From contig DMJN01000286.1 of assembly GCA_003451715.1 (NCBI GenBank), positions 1 through 6,708 on the forward strand: DNA of 6,708 bases, read 5' to 3'. Position 1 is the stretch's first letter. The number at the start of each line of letters is the position of its first letter. The stretch comes from Gammaproteobacteria bacterium (GTDB taxonomy: Bacteria; Pseudomonadota; Gammaproteobacteria; Pseudomonadales; Pseudohongiellaceae). The position numbers were made by a program, and so were the translations under genes. Below the pieces are notes generated by a model, which was not told the origin of the DNA, did no database searches, and saw only the letters and a program-made list of their open reading frames with translations. Below, in pieces: positions 6,019 through 6,708 of the stretch.

Positions 6019-6465
6019 GTGAAGATTGTAGCCGCTGTTCTGGTCCTTGCGTTTGTGACGATTCCCGTTACCATCGCACAGCAATCAAGCGACCAGACGG
6101 TGTCCATCTGGGGCGGGGTATTCACCAGGGAACAGGCGAATCGGGGTCGATTCGCGTATGAAGGCGCCTGTGGATTTTGTCATGGAAGTCGATTGGATGG
6201 TGCGGCGGACGATCCGGACCAGCGATCCGCACCGCCGCTGGCACGGGCGAAGTTCTTCCGCGAGTGGGAAGGACGATCCCTCGCAGTACTTTTCGAACTC
6301 ACGCATAGTACGATGCCGGAAGACAACCCCGGCTCACTGACCGACGGGGAATACGCCGATATCATAGCCTACATGCTCTCGGTCAGCGGAGCACCGTCGG
6401 GAGAGGCAGAGCTGCTGCCCAATCCACAGAGTCTTTCCCGTACGGTTATCCGTCAGCAACAATGA
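6019..6465 (+). CDS. Secreted monohaem c-type cytochrome
   Basis: This 148-aa protein starts with a Sec signal peptide (MKIV, hydrophobic core to about residue 20, likely cleavage near TIA-QQ). CGFCH (51-55) is the covalent haem c site, with His55 as one axial ligand. Met99 in STMPEDNPG is the expected second ligand, as in class I cytochromes c. The layout (WGGVFTREQANRGRFAYEGACGFCHG, a PPLA stretch, FELTHSTMPEDNPGSLTDGEYADIIAYML) matches small periplasmic cytochromes often found beside exported dehydrogenases, including PQQ enzymes. A 28-residue tail after the last helix has no recognised motif. It probably accepts electrons from, or gives them to, the Tat flavoprotein encoded upstream; this comes from gene order only. 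The gene starts with GTG behind a good AGGAG site and follows a 158-bp gap with an inverted repeat, so it may also have its own promoter. Confidence 0.93.
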   Translation: MKIVAAVLVLAFVTIPVTIAQQSSDQTVSIWGGVFTREQANRGRFAYEGACGFCHGSRLDGAADDPDQRSAPPLARAKFFREWEGRSLAVLFELTHSTMPEDNPGSLTDGEYADIIAYMLSVSGAPSGEAELLPNPQSLSRTVIRQQQ

Positions 6466-6476
6466 CGATAAAGAAC

Positions 6477-6496
6477 TGACCCCGACTCCGGGTTCA
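6477..6496 (+). other. Intercistronic hairpin after the cytochrome c gene
   Basis: TGACCCCG (6477-6484) pairs with CGGGTTCA (6489-6496) around an ACTC tetraloop, with a single C-T mismatch. It begins 12 nt after the cytochrome stop and is followed by AAATT, not a T-run, so an intrinsic terminator is unlikely. An mRNA-processing or stability element, or a single REP-like unit, would fit. Confidence 0.4.
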
Positions 6497-6532
6497 AATT
6501 GCGATGACCCAATGATTCGGTCAGAAAATGGT

Positions 6533-6537
6533 AGGAG
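6533..6537 (+). promoter_or_regulatory. Ribosome binding site fixing a TTG start
   Basis: AGGAG lies 7 nt before the TTG at 6545, the first codon of a KKLLK-hydrophobic N-terminus. This decides the start of the last, truncated gene. Confidence 0.7.
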
Positions 6538-6544
6538 AAGGTCC

Positions 6545-6708
6545 TTGAAGAAACTCTTGAAAATAGCTGTAGTGGTGGTTGTATTGCTTTCCGCCTCAGT
6601 GTTGCTTGCTTATAACTACACCTGTCCCTGCGCCGTCTTACCTGGGCGGGCTCTTTCCGGTGAATTGAACACCAACCCTGTTGCATCCCGTCAGAACATA
6701 TGGGACCA
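6545..6708 (+). CDS. N-terminal part of a membrane-anchored or secreted protein with a CPC motif; unknown function, 3' truncated by window end
   Basis: The frame is open from the TTG at 6545 to the window edge (54 complete codons). It starts with KKLLK and a hydrophobic segment (about residues 7-22), a signal anchor or uncleaved signal peptide, followed by YNYTCPCAVLPGRALSGE. From memory, small gammaproteobacterial hypothetical proteins share this arrangement: an N-terminal anchor, CPC or PCY, then xPGxxLxGE and a PV-containing segment. I know no function for them. Two cysteines just after the anchor could be redox-active or bind a metal in the periplasm; there is no classical lipobox (LxxC with small residues). 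The gene follows the cytochrome by 79 bp across a hairpin and may be the fourth gene of the redox cluster. Confidence 0.72.
   Translation, partial: MKKLLKIAVVVVVLLSASVLLAYNYTCPCAVLPGRALSGELNTNPVASRQNIWD

Noticed and set aside
3006..6496. Shared sequence ACTCCGGGYTCA at 3006-3017 and 6485-6496
   Set aside because: One 12-bp near-match among roughly 800 bp of intergenic DNA is about what chance allows, and the surrounding structures differ.

Overview
The window looks like chromosomal DNA from a gammaproteobacterium, probably an environmental or marine one. The evidence is a short TonB2-type energy transducer, an M56-family membrane peptidase, a Tat-exported flavoprotein and a periplasmic c-type cytochrome, with good Shine-Dalgarno sites and several TTG/GTG starts. 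The lineage is inferred from gene types only. All supported genes lie on the plus strand.

Left block (1-2784, visibly AT-rich). It holds the 3' end of an M56/BlaR1-type membrane metallopeptidase (to 440), a TonB-family energy transducer (503-1117), and an alpha/beta hydrolase of the PAF-acetylhydrolase type behind an N-terminal membrane domain (1216-2784). The genes are spaced 62 and 98 bp apart and could be one transcription unit. A linked function (membrane proteolysis or signalling, energy transduction, lipid or ester hydrolysis) is suggested by position only.

Junction (2785-3114). This 330-bp stretch has no intact gene. It contains a short reading frame resembling the N-terminus of an IS6-family transposase (2832-2891), a hairpin (2981-3000) and a T-run. 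Base composition changes here from AT-rich to GC-rich, so it may be an old insertion or recombination scar.

Right block (3115-6708, GC-richer). It encodes a 691-aa Tat-exported FAD dehydrogenase/reductase of the fumarate-reductase/ketosteroid-dehydrogenase superfamily (3115-5190), a 210-aa cysteine-rich two-domain beta protein without a signal peptide (5228-5860), a secreted monohaem cytochrome c (6019-6465), and the 5' end of a membrane-anchored protein with a CPC motif (6545 to window end). The simplest reading is a periplasmic redox module: the flavoprotein oxidises or reduces an unknown substrate, the cytochrome c exchanges its electrons, and the 210-aa protein is a candidate partner or Tat co-export subunit. 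A nested AT-rich inverted repeat (5926-5984) precedes the cytochrome gene, and a small hairpin (6477-6496) separates it from the last gene.

No tRNA, rRNA, CRISPR array or intact mobile element was seen. The most distinctive content is the four-gene redox cluster, whose substrate cannot be read from the sequence.
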